From: Vitrella brassicaformis
Lineage: Eukaryota; Sar; Vitrellaceae
Direction of reading: 5' to 3'
Assembly: GCA_001179505.1 (NCBI GenBank)
Contig: CDMY01000261.1
Coordinates: 6,187 to 70,186, forward strand
Length of the DNA: 64,000 bases
Part shown: one piece after another, positions 46,401-56,471 of the stretch
Layout of the letters: the number at the start of each line of letters is the position of its first letter
Position numbering within the stretch: position 1 is the first letter of the stretch
Position numbers and translations under genes: made by a program
Notes under the pieces: model-generated
What the model saw: the letters and a program-made list of their open reading frames with translations, nothing else
Told to the model about the DNA's origin: nothing
The model's database searches: none

Positions 46401-47476
46401 TGTGGTCGAGTGGGAGCTCCAGCAGACGGGTGGCGAGGTGCTCCTCCAGCGTCATGGCCAGGTCCCGCTGGTGACACCCCAGGCGAGATAGGGACTCGGC
46501 TATCGCCACCACCTGACACACACGGACAGGGATCATGGTGTGTGAGGATGGTGTGGTGTGGTGAGAAGGTTTGGTCACACACATCATCCCTACCTCTGGC
46601 ACTGAGAAGTGTAGGATTCCGAGCTTGACCTCCTCCGCAATGACATTGACGAGCGCCTCATCGACGATGTTGAGCCGACTGAAGGCCCAGGCCACCTGAC
46701 ACAGCTCCTGCACACACACACACACACACACACATGCCCGCCCCCGCGACACACAATGCAGTCAGTGCAGAAGAACTGTTGTCTGTCTGTCTGTCTGTCT
46801 GTCATCTTTTTCCCCCCCACACACAGACCTGTGGCGGGTAGGTGTTTGACTTGTCGATGACCTCTCTGGCGACGGCGTCGAATAGGTGCTTGCGGTAGAT
46901 GTCCACCTTGGCGTAGTGGAAGGCCACCGATGCCACACCCTTGGCAGCCATGTGGGGCAGTCGATGGAGCAGTTCCTGGGCCAGCACATCGAAGAGCGGC
47001 TCATGGCGGATCCCCAGCCGCCCATATCCCGCCACAATCACGGCCATGTCGGTGTGCGTCAGCTCCGTAGCCTTCAGAGCAATGTACTTGGACAGGACGT
47101 TGAACAGCTTTGGGTCTGCATGGCTGCCCTTGGAGAAACCGATGACGGCACGCGCGAGTTCCTTGGTCTTGAGTGACGAGGCGAGGTCCATGAGTGCAGT
47201 GGAGCAGCGCTTCCAGAAGTTGCGGTTGGAGAGAGTGAGCTGGCCGGCGGTTTCGATGGTGTCGATGAGTTGCCCGGCCTCCATGTGGTGGATGGGGGTG
47301 CGGACGAACGTCTGGTAGGGGATGCGCTGGGGGTTGACGGTCTGCTCGTACTTGTCATACTCCGACAGACGCTCCCGCTTCTTGGCGAAAGATCTCCCCT
47401 GATGCTTCACAGATGCGGCTGCGGGCAATGAGTTTCTCAAGGCAGGCGGCCTTGCAAAGGCCCTGTTTGGCAGCAT
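43472..47476 (-). CDS. Organellar helical-repeat protein, 8 exons
   Basis: Exons 46829-47476, 46594-46707, 46282-46512, 45662-46190, 44713-45576, 43936-44609, 43736-43828 and 43472-43666 close in frame to 1115 residues. The start MLPNRAFARPPALRNSLPAA is an Arg-rich, acid-free presequence. Helical repeats follow: ELARAVIGFSKGSHADPKLF; DMAVIVAGYGRLGIRHEPLF; GVASVAFHYAKVDIYRKHLF; ELCQVAWAFSRLNIVDEALV; VVAIAESLSRLGCHQRDLA. This is the same architecture as the genes at 2776-6034 and 6061-8760 and matches the FASTK/OPR-like organellar RNA-binding proteins of apicomplexans and chromerids. Exon 5 codes a long, disordered, Pro- and charge-rich insert. No RAP domain is visible at the C-terminus. Targeting and RNA binding are inferred. 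A small LTR-like element sits 57 bp upstream of the start codon. Confidence 0.7.
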
Positions 47477-47532
47477 CTTCCTTGAGTTGAGCCAAGCTTG
47501 CAGGTGGAATCCATGAAACTGCTCACCCGGCT

Positions 47533-47854
47533 TGTTGAGAAACCAATTAGACTATAGCCGAGGTTATCCATCTGCAGGCCGACAGATCATTTCCTCAACA
47601 CCTCCCTTCGGACCGCAGAGTTAGGGTACCCCCCTTTCCGCTCCTGCCTTTCCAAGGTTTCCGGTGTTGCTCCAGGAATGGAACTCGCGACCCCTCCGCA
47701 GCTGCTCAACGGGATTGTTTTCCGCCCGGCTTGACTCCTTTAGGGTGCTAACCGGGGTTCGAACCGAGGTCAGTGGGCACATGACCTGTTGAGAAACCAA
47801 TCAGGCTATAGCCGAGGTTATCCATTTGCGGGCCGACACATCATTTCCTCAACA
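47533..47854. mobile_element. Miniature LTR-type element (TRIM-like) with 5-bp target-site duplication
   Basis: Two ~68-bp direct repeats lie at 47533-47600 and 47787-47854 and match at about 63 of 68 positions. Each begins TGTTGAGAAACC and ends CTCAACA, that is 5'-TG...CA-3' with short inverted ends, as in LTRs. The whole unit is flanked by a perfect 5-bp duplication CGGCT (47528-47532 and 47855-47859). The 186-bp interior has no reading frame but contains a GGTTCGAACC palindrome at about 47756. This is the structure of a terminal-repeat retrotransposon in miniature, a non-autonomous element mobilised in trans. I found no clear primer-binding or polypurine site, so another element class with terminal repeats is possible. 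Confidence 0.7.
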
Positions 47855-48198
47855 CGGCTGAGGGCGATCCCGTTCATTTTTTGAGCAGTAGGCCCCCTAA
47901 CCAAGAGCGTCTTACGCACAATGAGTGCGTCCATCCCTTTACAGAAGAACACCGCCGCAGTTATCGCCGAACGTCAAGATTGACCACCAGCCCTCCACTT
48001 GAGAGAACGCTCAGAGACACAGCACACACAACATCGACTGCACAGGTCCTCCATGTGTCCATATCTGATGCATCCATGCGATAGACACATGGGCCATGGG
48101 TCAACTCATACAAGCACCCACTCCTCTACAACCATCACGATGCGCGTGCACACGAGGGGCTGCTGCGATATCACGACTGACTGGATGATGGGCGTAAT

Positions 48199-48266
48199 TG
48201 TCGCCGTGCTTCTTGCGTGCGCCCGTCGACTGCCGTCCACGGGCGCACGCAAGAAGCACGGCGACA
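48199..48266. repeat. Perfect 28-bp inverted repeat with 12-nt loop
   Basis: The arm 48199-48226 (TGTCGCCGTGCTTCTTGCGT...) is the exact reverse complement of 48239-48266, leaving the loop CGACTGCCGTCC. Transcribed on either strand it would fold into a very stable GC-rich hairpin. It lies between the divergent starts of the helical-repeat gene (47476) and the MORN gene (48407). It might be a small-RNA precursor, a regulatory cruciform or the remnant of an inverted-repeat element. No function is shown by the sequence. Confidence 0.85.
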
Positions 48267-48406
48267 TAATGGATGGATCGACGCCCTTGCTTGACCCATC
48301 GGGGTGCATTGCATGGAGGGCTGGGATGGATGGATGGACTACAGTAGGAGAGGGAGAGTAACAGGCCTGCCTGAGAAAGAAAGCAACCAAAAGCCAAGGA
48401 GAGGCT

Positions 48407-48955
48407 GTGCTGCTGGCAGCCGACTTCCACGTCTTTCTTTCTTCACGCACATGCGTGCCGCTGGAGATAACCTACGACGGCCAGGAGTGCTACTGGCTCG
48501 ACCCGCGGCGCGACGGCAAGGCGGACGGCCCGGGCACTGTGGTGACGCGTGACTGCGAGAAGAAGCTGTACGTTGGCGACATGAGGGAGGGGGTGCCGCA
48601 CGGCCGGGGGATGCACACCGAGGACGTCTCTGACGCCCACTTCTGGTACGAGGGCGGGTGGAAGGAGGGCAAGATGCACGGCAAGGCGGAGGTGGAGCTG
48701 CAGGAGTTCGGCATTGAGGGCGAGCACCCCCCCATGCGTGCGACGCTCTTCAGTGGCGAGTTCGAGGGCGGCACGGCCACGAAGGGCACCCTCTTTCCTG
48801 GCCCCCCAGTGGCCATCCCGCTGAACGTCAAGTGGGAGGCTGGCGGGAAGCTCGATGACGCCGCACGTGGTGAACTGTCCAACATGTATGAGAGACGGAG
48901 TAACGATGATCTGCCCAACTGGCTGCCTTTGTTTCCAGCCGACGACGACGAGTAG
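48407..48955 (+). CDS. MORN-repeat protein (5' end uncertain)
   Basis: The open frame runs from about 48407 to TAG 48955, ~180 codons. MORN-type repeats are visible: LYVGDMREGVPHGRGMHT and YEGGWKEGKMHGKAEVEL, each with the GxxxxGxGxxxx core, plus a weaker first copy around ITYDGQECYW ... GPGTVV. MORN repeats bind membranes or act as scaffolds at cell-division and cortical structures in alveolates. The C-terminus (LPNWLPLFPADDDE) is acidic. No ATG precedes the first repeat in this frame, so a 5' exon should lie upstream, perhaps joined at an acceptor such as CTGGCAG (48420) or CTGGAG (48471). That exon was not identified. Confidence 0.6.
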   Translation: MLLAADFHVFLSSRTCVPLEITYDGQECYWLDPRRDGKADGPGTVVTRDCEKKLYVGDMREGVPHGRGMHTEDVSDAHFWYEGGWKEGKMHGKAEVELQEFGIEGEHPPMRATLFSGEFEGGTATKGTLFPGPPVAIPLNVKWEAGGKLDDAARGELSNMYERRSNDDLPNWLPLFPADDDE

Positions 48956-50161
48956 AGATGGATGACACGTCGTCATCTGACACGTGCCAGCCATCGGATT
49001 TTGCCCCACGGTGCCCCGCCACACCCGCCCCACTATGCCTGCGTCTCTTTTCTATGGAATGTCCGGCTGGCTGGCAGCATGACAGACAGTGTTTCCACCT
49101 TTGCACACTGGCTGGCCCCCCTTCTCCAATGGCCAACGCACCCGGCCTTCCCTCGAGTCAGATCGCTCTCATGTGCCTTTCATGTCGACAGACAGAGGCG
49201 TGAGTCCACCTGCATTGATTTGATCGCATGTGTGTGTGTCGGACGATACGTGGCGGATGCGATGCGCGTGGCGACTGTACAGAGATGTGGGCTGTCCCAT
49301 GGCATGATGGGGCGGAAGGCTTGTCCCATCCAAAGGGTGGGCTCACGACTGTCTTGCTGTCCATTTGTTGATGGATGGATGGATGGATGGGCCGGCGGGG
49401 TGCGAAGCGTGTACGTGTGAGTCTGCCCGTGTGTTCGTGTTCGTGTTCGTTTTCGTGTGCTTGTGCGTGTGTGTGATGACATTTTTGGTCCTGATGGATG
49501 GATGGGCGCGTGGCGTGCAGACACACCTGCTTCATTTCCTGCCTCCGTGACATCTGTGCATGTGTGTTTATAATGGTCAATTTGCATTCATGTGTCTCGT
49601 TGAATTGTCTTAAACGTCAGTCGAGCAAGACCGTCAGCCCATCCATCCGGTCCAAGCAAGCAGCCAGTCAGTCAGTCACACCGCCACCCATACACACATA
49701 TCAGCCAGACCAACCAAGAGGGCCATCCATCCATCCATCCAGTCTGCCTGAGGTATCATTAGACCCCATGCCATGCCAGGGCCATGTGTGTGCTCTTAAC
49801 AAGCGAGAGCGAGTAGTGTTGGAATCCCCCTCCCATCTAACCACACCATCCGATTCAATTCGATTCTCCCTTCTAGAGCTCGCCTGCCTGCCTGCCTGCC
49901 TGCCTGCCGTGACACGTGTGATGTCATGGCTGACTAGCCCTCCTTCTCGCCCTCTCAAATCTCTCTCTCTCTCTCCTTCTCTCTTGGCAGTGCGATCCGT
50001 CACAGGCTAGCTACCCCCCTTCTCTCTCTCCCTGTAATCGATACGATCACCAACACACCCACACACGCGCGCACACATACGCATGGCAGCGGGATCATGA
50101 AAGAAAGTATGCACACCCTTTCCACCCACCCACCCTCTGCCCCAACCCCGCCGTCCTGTCC
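48956..50161. other. Intergenic stretch between convergent genes
   Basis: This holds tandem tracts only: (ATGG)n near 49371, (CCAT)n near 49722, (CTGC)n near 49884 and (TC)n near 49960. No gene or structured RNA is recognised. Confidence 0.5.
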
Positions 50162-53100
50162 TTAATTCTGCTGCGATGCACGGTGGTCGTGCCCATGGTC
50201 CCTCTGCCCGCCCGTCACTGCTCCTCCGATGCTACGGCTATTGTCTGCCCCCCCATGCACTCCCGACATGCTGCTGCTGGGCGAGGGCGGTGACAGATGA
50301 GGCGGCAGGTGCCACTTGGCCCCTGCACCCGACTCGCCATCGACACCTGACTCGCTGCCGTCCCTCTCATCCTGTTGGTGATGCTGATGCTGCCACAGGA
50401 GCTGATGGGTGTCCTGGTGCGGCAGGGCGTTTGGGTGGTGTGGGCCGAACGACCACATGGTGCCGTTGGCCTGCTGCTGTTGCTGTTGCTGGTGCTGCTG
50501 GGCGTGGCCCTTGTTGGTGGTGGATGGTGTCTGGTGGGCGTACACGGACGGCGAGGCGGGGTCGGTGATGCTGTCGTTGTTGCTGGGGGAGGTGCCGGGG
50601 TGCAGCATGGGGCTGAAGGGAAAGCAGAAGAGCGACTGCGACTCGTACCCGTTGGCCGGGTGTGTGTCTCCCCCGTCTGTCGACTGGTTGGTGGTGCCGC
50701 TGAGTGTGGCCGAGGCCACGTGCATCGGCCGGTAAGTCCCCGTCAGAGTGGGCTGCACCGTCATCCCCGGGGGCGGGCCCGTGACTACTGATCCTGACGA
50801 CGATGTGGTGGTGGTGACGGCCTTCCTGCCTCCCTGCTGCTGATGCTGCTGGTACTGGTGGTGGTGCGATGGGCCTCTGCTGCTGCTGTGGCCGTGGCCT
50901 CCAGCGCCCCACGCACTGGGGGCAGGGTATTGGGTGTTGTCGTCAAGTAGTGGGGGTAGGGGGCTGGAGTGAGTGCGGCTCGGCTGCTGCTGGGTGTTGC
51001 TGTTGGGGTTGCTGGCCAGCATGCTGTAGAGGTTGTTCACGAGCTCGGGGCCCACCTTCATCGTCAGCGTGCCGCCCGATGCACCACTGCACACACAGGC
51101 AGACAGCAAGCAAGGGATACGATCCATCCATCCATCGATCCATCCAATAATGTGTATCTATCTATCGGTCGTTCGCGTACCTACTAGCCTCTTGGACCTT
51201 CTGTCTAAGCAGCTCCACGAACTCGCCAGTGCCGTTGACCGCCACGGGGGCATTGTCTTCCTCACCACTGAGCCCCATGCCTACGCCCACCGCCACCCCA
51301 TCCCCCTCCTGCCCCTGCTCATAGTCCTCCACATAGCTGCTACCCTGCTGGCCGTCGTCCACATAGTCAGGCGGCATGTAGATGTCCACCTCGCCCGCCT
51401 GGTTGACGTACACCTCGCCCTCGTGTGCACACCTGGGGTACCCCTGCGATGGGGGCGGGGAGGCCGGGGACTCCCTGCCCTCGGTGGGATGGGTATACTG
51501 CTGCTGGCCATCACTGGCAGGCTGGTAGTCCGGGTATATGGGGGCTGCGGAGGCATACCCATCTCCCACACCCGCAACCGCACTCTCCTGACCCAGCCGC
51601 TGCTGCGTGCTCTCTACCTCCCCACCTCCCACACCACCCATCACCCCTCCCCCACCGCGACTGCGACCAGCCCCGGCTCCCTCTTTCCCGTTCTGGTGCC
51701 CGTAGTGCCCCGTCTGGCCCTGGCGGTGGCCATTGTTGTTGTCATCCTCATTGTCGTCTTCTACAGGTGCCATGGTTTCACTCATCGTGGCCGCGCGGGA
51801 TGGGGAAGGTTTCAGCGGCGGGAAGCCGATCGCCGGCGTGGCGGCGGCTGTCGCGCCGTTGGTGGTGGTGCTGTGCAGGGTGGTGCCCCAAAGACTGCTG
51901 CCTTTTTGCTGCTGCTGCTGCTGGTGTGGGAGTTTGTGTGGCTGTGAGACCAGCGGGGGCGGGCCCGTGTTGATCTTGGGCTTGTGGGGCGCGAGTGTCT
52001 GTATCTGTGGGGGAGGGGGGCGTGGGCCCCCGAGGGAGGGGGTTGGCGATGGCGATGGGCTCTCGGGAGGGCGGTAGGGGGTGCGTGCGAAGGCGGCGGC
52101 CTCGGCGTGACGGAACTCCAACTCCGAATGCGCTGCACACACACAAAAAGGTGGAGGGAGGGAGACGAAGGGGCTGGTGTGCTGCTTTGTGGTTTGTGTG
52201 TAGGGGCGCTGACCGAACGGGCAGAAGTAGCGATGACAGTTGGGGTAGGTGGCACACGCCTTCTGCACACCGCAGAGCAACAGACAGCACAAAGAAGAAA
52301 GACATCAAGGGGGTCGCTGTGTCTGTCTGTCTGTGTGCGTGCGTGCGTGTGCGTGTGTACCGACCATTTTGTATGTGAGTGGGTGGTACAGCTGCTCCTC
52401 CTTCGTATGGGCATACTTGCACTGAACGAGGAAACGACAGACACACGTACACCCGTCGATGCATCCATCAATCCTTCTGGCCGTGTCTGTCGTGGTATGT
52501 GTATGTGTGTGTGGTATGTGTACTTTGCGTTTGTGGATGCACCGGTTGTTGAGGGCCATCTTGCCGTCCCGCTCCTTCGAGAAAGAGATGTTGGGACACA
52601 ACTCAGGCCTGACACACACCACAACACACCACACCACAGGATGAATGCAGACGGCATCTTCCCATCCCTCCCTCCCAAGCCCCCTCCCTGTTCGTTAATG
52701 TACCAGTACGTCACCTGCAGAGGATTGCGCCTCTGCAGAAACACACACAAAACATCATTGTCATTTTGTGCAGTGCGTTGCGTGGTGATCTCTCCATGCA
52801 AAGACGGGTACCTGCCAGGCCAGGCAGTGGCTATCGGGGCATCTGTCCGGCCCCCGGTCGCAACGCCGCCGCTCCGCAAACAGCCTGCAGATCCGCGTGC
52901 GGAACACCGCCAACTCGTCCTCCGTCAGCATCTTATGCGCCGACTCTAGCTGCGAGCCCCCCTCCCTGTTGGTGCCATTGTGCGATGGCGATCCCCCACC
53001 GCCGTTGCCGTTCCCCCCATCCCTCTCCCTGTCCCTCTCCCTCTCCCGCCCCCTCGGGCCCCGATGCTTATCGTCTTCTCTCCGCCACGAAGGCGGGCTG

Positions 53101-53648
53101 TGGGTTTTGGGTGCGGTGAATGGGATAGATGTGAGGGCGGCGGACGACGGCTGGCCATTGAGGCGGCGGGGCTGTCCATCGCGGGGCCCGCCATCCCTCA
53201 GGATGCTGCGGTGGATGGACATGTCCTTGCTGGACCGGAGGGTGCCGCTGCCGCCGCTGCTGCTGTCGTTGGGATGCATCGGGGAGTGCGGCTGCATCCG
53301 GATGGTGGTCGTATGCGATGGGGTCAGCGGGTCATCTATGAACGGCACCTTGACAGTAGTATATCCGACGGATGGCCTTGGCCGCCTTGCTATGGTAGAG
53401 GAAGAGGTTGGAGCGATCCGATGGGCGTTGCTGATGTGCCAAGAAAGGGAACTAGCGAGGAAAGGGAGATCCTCGTAAATGCTGTTTTTCGGGAAGGTCT
53501 CTGCGTTTCTGAGGAGACACCCGTTTGCTCCAGCTGGTGCCGAGTGTTTGCAGATCCATCCATAATTCCATCGATCCATTATGCTACAGGCCTTTGTGGT
53601 CCTCCCTCCCCGTTTGCCTCCCTCCCTTGCAGCATTCATTGCATTCAT
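50162..53648 (-). CDS. CCCH zinc-finger RNA-binding protein with three fingers
   Basis: Exons (start uncertain, to 53648)-52812, 52704-52732, 52524-52608, 52365-52421, 52214-52262, 51181-52132 and 50162-51086 close in frame to 977 residues. Finger 1 is C-x8-C-x6-C-x3-H (CRLFAERRRCDRGPDRCPDS plus His). After RRNPLQVTYWPELCPN, finger 2 ends C-x5-C-x3-H (CIHKRKCKYAH). EEQLYHPLTYK then leads to finger 3, C-x5-C-x4-C-x3-H (CATYPNCHRYFCPFAH). This order and the linkers match the unconventional CCCH proteins of apicomplexans and plants (TZF type), which bind mRNA and control its stability or translation. Upstream is a Ser/Arg-rich region (RERERDRERDGG); downstream are ~600 residues of disordered Gln/Pro/Gly-rich sequence, fitting recruitment to RNA granules. 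The start may be at an inner Met (MDRWNYGWICK or MQPHSPMHP). Confidence 0.8.
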
Positions 53649-54108
53649 TGTACACCCGCCTATCGTCAGTCAGCCATGCAGCGCAGCCACCCATTCCTTC
53701 TCGTAGGTATGTATATATGTAGGTGTCGACGTGCATGTGTATTTGTACAAGGACCGGCCCCTCAAAAAGCAAATGGATGGACAGCGTCGAAAACCGGTCA
53801 GCCACCCAAGCCAAGCCAAAACCCTCCCCCACGCCCTCCAAATACACACACAACCAACCAGCCATGCACGCAGCCAGTCAGCCATCCATCCATCCGTCCA
53901 TCTTGATAAAACAATGTGACACACGACGAGCGGTCAATCATGCCATCCATCCATCCATCCATCCATATACACACATACAACGACAAGCAAGTCAGGGTCA
54001 CTCACTCAGCCAGCCAGCCAGCCGTTCGGTCGGTCGGTCGGTCGGTCAGTCAGTAGTCCACCAATGGCTACCTACCCGCTACCCTATCTGTCACTTTATC
54101 TCTCTCAT
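53649..54108. other. Spacer between two minus-strand genes
   Basis: This contains (CCAT)n at about 53945-53967, (CAGC)n near 54009 and (GTCG)n near 54026. It should include the promoter of the CCCH gene and the 3' flank of the KAR5/GEX1-like gene; no motif is recognisable. Confidence 0.4.
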
Positions 54109-55812
54109 TCATGCGCTCTTCTTGAGGTGTGCCGGTGCCGAGCTCAGCTTCGCGCCCCCCTTCCCTCCCTTCTGCTGCGCCTTGTCCTCGCTCGTGATGA
54201 CCGTCTGGGCCGCCACGCAGGGGTCCTTGGGCGCCACCACTACCAACCCCATCCCCATCCCCAGCCCCCCTTCCACCTCCTTGCCCGCCCCTGCCATGGC
54301 GCGTGTGGTCCGCACGGTCGACACCGTCGGGGCCGTCTGCTTGGTGCTCTTGGCGGCGACGATGGGCTCCGGCTCGCAGGGGAGGGGGTTCTCCCAGACC
54401 TTGCGGTTGTCCTTGTCCACCATGACCCACTTGTTGCCCTCCACCCGCAGGAAGTGGCCCGAGTGGCCGGCTATGTCGTCCCTCATGGGCTTGGTGAAGG
54501 AGGACACCTCGTCGGGCGAGGCGGGCGGGTCCCACCAGTCCTCCCTCTCGTCCATCGCCTCTCGCACCACACGCCTCTGCTCGGCCGCCTCGTGCGCCCG
54601 CTGCTGCCGCTTGTGGAGGTGGTCCAGCACAAAGTACACGGCCGCAATGGCGATGAAGACGCAGCGGACGACGCCAGTGAAGGTGCCCGGGTGTGCATAT
54701 GGTGAGATGAGGTAGACGAAGTACTCGGCGGGGTCGCCCGTGCGGTCGTCTGTCGGGATGCGGGTGGCTGCGTAGTGCGTGTAGTAGAAGTTGTTCATGG
54801 GCTCGAGGATGAGGGCGTACACGGCCCACCAGATGATGAAGCGAGGGTTGTAGTAGTGGATGGGCAGGAGGGCCAGGAAGAACAAGGCGACGTAGAGGAA
54901 GTAGGAGCCGCGGCTCATGACGTGCAGCACCTTGTCGAAGCTCATGAGGACCGAGTCGGTCTTGCCAATGATGTTGTCCATCTTGTCGTTGAGCTGCCCC
55001 AGATTTTGGCCCTGCCGGCTGGCGAAGGCCTCCATGCCCTCCATGATCTTCTCGTCGCGTTTCTCATTGCTGGCCATGATCTTTTGCTCGCGCTCCTCAT
55101 GGTGCCGGCGCAGCTGCTCCTCCCTGGCCATGCCGGCCTCCAGGGTCCTCTGGTGGTGCTGCTGGAACTCGTCGTACTGCTGCCGGGAGGTCTCGTGCAT
55201 GTGCTGCAGGAACCTGGCCGAGTAGTCGAGGGCGAATGACATGCCCTGGAGGTTTTCGGCCAGCTCCCGCTGGTAGTTCTTGTGGGCGAGGAAGTAACAC
55301 ATGTTCTGGATCTGCCCCTCCATCTGCAGGAAGTTGCTCTTGTCGAGATTGTCCAGCTGCGTGCGGCACCGCGTGATAAGCGCCGCCTTGTCCTTCCCCT
55401 CCTGCAGGTTCGCGTCCCAGCACTCCTGCCTCATCAGATTCTGCCTGTGTCTGTCGTCAAGGTTGAAGCAGTGGAGGGCCCGAAACGTGAGCAGGTGCCG
55501 CGTGTTCCATGACATGTTCTTGCAGTCGACCGTCCTCATCCGCGCCACAAACTGGTTGAAGCACTCCCCCGTTTTCGACTGCGCCTCGGTAGTATCGCCC
55601 GGCCTAATGCGCTGGATCAGCTTCTCGAACTGCTGCTTGCCCGCCTCCATCGCCTCTTTCGCCCCGCCGCTGCCGCCCGCCAACTCGACGGCCGACTCCC
55701 AGTGGACAATCTCTCCACCAGATGGATCGGTGGACGGGCCCTCATCGGTGGTCGATGTGCCGTAGCAGCGGGCGGCGGCTAAGAAGGTCAGAACGACAGC
55801 CAAGAGCCGCAT
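54109..55812 (-). CDS. KAR5/GEX1/Brambleberry-like nuclear fusion protein
   Basis: A single exon encodes 567 residues. MRLLAVVLTFLAAARCYG is a signal peptide. A Cys-rich region follows, with cysteines at TGECFNQF, VDCKNMSWNTR, LHCFNLDDRHRQ, QECWDAN, ITRCRTQL and NMCYFLAHK. The phrase RHLLTFRALHCFNLDDRHRQ fits the KAR5/GEX1 pattern R-x-LAL-x-hhxC-x-hxxxxR. A long coiled coil (~190-290) comes next, then three hydrophobic segments (YFLYVALFFLALLPIHYY; FIIWWAVYALILEPMNNF; VVRCVFIAIAAVYFVLDHL) and a charged tail. KAR5, GEX1 and Brambleberry sit in the nuclear envelope and promote fusion of gamete nuclei, so this would be a marker of sexual reproduction. The assignment rests on domain order and the Cys pattern, not on high identity. 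The gene is divergent from the trehalose synthase gene. Confidence 0.65.
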   Translation of the reverse strand: MRLLAVVLTFLAAARCYGTSTTDEGPSTDPSGGEIVHWESAVELAGGSGGAKEAMEAGKQQFEKLIQRIRPGDTTEAQSKTGECFNQFVARMRTVDCKNMSWNTRHLLTFRALHCFNLDDRHRQNLMRQECWDANLQEGKDKAALITRCRTQLDNLDKSNFLQMEGQIQNMCYFLAHKNYQRELAENLQGMSFALDYSARFLQHMHETSRQQYDEFQQHHQRTLEAGMAREEQLRRHHEEREQKIMASNEKRDEKIMEGMEAFASRQGQNLGQLNDKMDNIIGKTDSVLMSFDKVLHVMSRGSYFLYVALFFLALLPIHYYNPRFIIWWAVYALILEPMNNFYYTHYAATRIPTDDRTGDPAEYFVYLISPYAHPGTFTGVVRCVFIAIAAVYFVLDHLHKRQQRAHEAAEQRRVVREAMDEREDWWDPPASPDEVSSFTKPMRDDIAGHSGHFLRVEGNKWVMVDKDNRKVWENPLPCEPEPIVAAKSTKQTAPTVSTVRTTRAMAGAGKEVEGGLGMGMGLVVVAPKDPCVAAQTVITSEDKAQQKGGKGGAKLSSAPAHLKKSA

Positions 55813-56471
55813 CGTCTTCAGAAAAGACAGGACGTCTTGTTGGCCTCGCTGTTCATGGCGTCATCATCTCAGCCTTCACACGCGATGCTCAAGACCGCCG
55901 AAAGGCCTCGGTAGGGTGGTTTTTGACGCCTGGGCGATGTGCGATCGGCAAACAAGCTCGCAATTGCAAGCTCACAAGTGTCACGAAGGCGTGCAGCACG
56001 GGACGGTGTGTGGCGAGAGCGTTTGCTGCAGGCAGCGAAAAGGAGGCGTATCTTGGCGTCACATGTGAATCAAGCGTGAGGCTGCTGCCAGAGTGACAGG
56101 GCAAACAGCGGCTGACCAGTGAAGAGGAGCATACGTGCCGGCGGCTCCTGAGCGAGTTGGGCTGAAGATCTCAGCCAGAGAAGCGCATCAGGTGCGAGCA
56201 GACAGGCACAGCCAGCAGTCGATGGTGCACTGACTGTTGTGCGTGGGCGCCAGGGGTCAGCCAGCCGGGGGAACCGTGTCAGTGGAGCAGCCAGGCAGTC
56301 AGAGGCCCGCGCCTGTGTCATGCGAGTGAATCGTTTTCTGCGTCTGAGACACACTGCACTTACCTGCTGCGTCTGTCTGTGCGTCTGTCTGTCTGCGTGT
56401 GTGTGTGTGTGTGTGTGCAGGGCAGGGAGGGGTGCATTCATTGCCCGTCCCAGATTGTGTGCGGACGGCCG
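55813..56471. promoter_or_regulatory. Divergent region between KAR5/GEX1-like and TPS/TPP genes
   Basis: This 659-bp stretch lies between opposite starts. A CTGCGTGTG...GTGTGTGCAG acceptor-like site before 56421 suggests that the TPS/TPP gene has a 5' exon here, perhaps around 56239-56370 (an open frame with MRVNRFLRLRHTAL). No TATA-like element is evident. Confidence 0.4.

Noticed and set aside
47740-47785. tRNA gene suggested by GGTTCGAACC
   Set aside because: The motif is a palindrome and the flanking bases do not form a 5-bp T-stem or an acceptor stem on either strand; it lies inside the LTR-like element.
50865-50905. Third copy of the Gln/RPIDHAG block inside the CCCH gene
   Set aside because: Only GCGATGGGCCTCTGCTGCTG resembles the block and the reading frame encodes different residues; chance similarity around a CAG run.
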